A DNA stretch of 64,000 nucleotides from a virus. The notes beneath the pieces are model-generated. The model made no database searches. It was given only the letters and a program-made list of their open reading frames with translations, and was not told the origin of the DNA. Made by a program: the position numbers and the translations under genes. The stretch lies in the IMG/VR virus record IMGVR_UViG_3300042445_002481, positions 62,001 to 126,000 of that record; one strand, 5' to 3'. Shown here one piece after another: positions 63,676 through 64,000 of this stretch. Every line of letters starts with the position of its first letter. Within the stretch, counting starts at the first letter, position 1.

Positions 63676-63871
63676 GGTGAACTCCCCCTAGTAGCTTCTC
63701 AATTTCCTTAGCAACATTAGCCATCTGTTCTGAGCGTTGCTTCAAGAACTCAATAGCTGTTGCACAGTCCTGAGATACCCCGTATCCAGTTGGAATAAGG
63801 GTTGTAGTGTTTAGTGCCATAAGCGCAACAGTCAACTCTTGCGTTGACCTTGTATCTGAACTAATGTTCAT
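63668..63871 (-). CDS. Unknown small protein, 67 aa
   Basis: An N-terminal part with Thr/Leu-rich residues (TQELTVALMALNTTTLIPTGY) and a helical end (CATAIEFLKQRSEQMANVAKEIEKLLGG). Ribosome binding site GGAG lies 5 nt before the ATG (TTTGGAGAATC). No family recognised. It is the first gene of a two-gene unit read leftward, and 129 bases upstream of it show no further gene up to the window edge. Function unknown. Confidence 0.55.
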   Translation of the reverse strand: MNISSDTRSTQELTVALMALNTTTLIPTGYGVSQDCATAIEFLKQRSEQMANVAKEIEKLLGGVHRG

Positions 63872-64000
63872 GATTCTCCAAACTAATAATTGTTGCCCAA
63901 CTACTAACCAATTGGCTAGTAATCATTAGCATACTATTTGCCACAGACAAAAAGCCTAAGCCCGTGATACACCTGGAAGACTAATCAAAAAGTGGATACA

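Overview
The window is almost certainly one contiguous piece of a double-stranded DNA tailed phage of an actinobacterium. It carries a full siphovirus set on the minus strand: large terminase, portal, prohead protease, capsid, head-tail connectors, major tail protein, frameshifted tail chaperones, tape measure and Dit-like protein. No contractile sheath or baseplate-wedge genes were seen. A WhiB-type Fe-S regulator (16089-16559), TTGAC-N17-TAnnnT promoters and actinobacterial small-protein families point to an actinobacterial host. The AT-leaning codon use would fit a small-genome freshwater actinobacterium; that part is inference. No integrase, immunity repressor, tRNA or CRISPR array was found, so a lytic lifestyle is likely but not proven. 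The first gene is cut by the window edge.

Layout. 1-10268 (+): six end-to-end virion-appendage genes. Four are collagen-like (Gly-Pro-Thr / Gly-Ala-Thr repeats), one is a 998-residue structural protein and one has Ig-like repeats; several are coupled by TAATG stop/start overlaps. 10272-12950 (-): primase-helicase. 13141-16120 (+): small membrane protein, HTH-like protein, metallophosphoesterase, glycosyltransferase. 16089-26270 (-): WhiB, small unknowns, a second glycosyltransferase, then the replication/recombination block (SSB-like, Sak4-like ATPase, Cas4-like Fe-S nuclease, SNF2 helicase, RuvC-like resolvase, a 33-residue zinc-finger-like microprotein, family A DNA polymerase). 26273-42890 (-): tail, connector and capsid genes. 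42979-59018 (-): prohead protease, unknown virion-associated proteins, ParB-like protein, Dps-like ferritin, portal, membrane protein, terminase. 59038-61955 (-): HTH and unknown proteins, four small membrane proteins, exported NlpC/P60 lysin. 62175-63871 (-): HTH protein, a 740-bp noncoding repeat-rich segment, two small genes.

The most notable signal is at 50225-50252. A textbook -1 ribosomal frameshift element (A AAA AAA, 6-nt spacer, 6-bp GC hairpin) ends a 1036-residue protein and joins it to an open frame with no ATG, GTG or TTG start for over 80 codons. That frame encodes an HExxH metallopeptidase-like domain plus a GNAT-like acetyltransferase domain. The predicted result is a minority C-terminally extended virion-associated protein carrying two enzyme-like domains, reminiscent of polymorphic-toxin fusions on MuF proteins. 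A second -1 frameshift, in the tail chaperone pair (35791-35845), is the conventional siphovirus one.

Other points worth attention are near-identical DNA blocks shared between collagen-like genes, a recurring TAGGGTAAA motif before several transcription units, a 33-codon gene nested between polymerase and resolvase, three back-to-back small membrane genes, a Dps homologue in the head block, and the repeat-rich noncoding segment that could hold a packaging or replication site.
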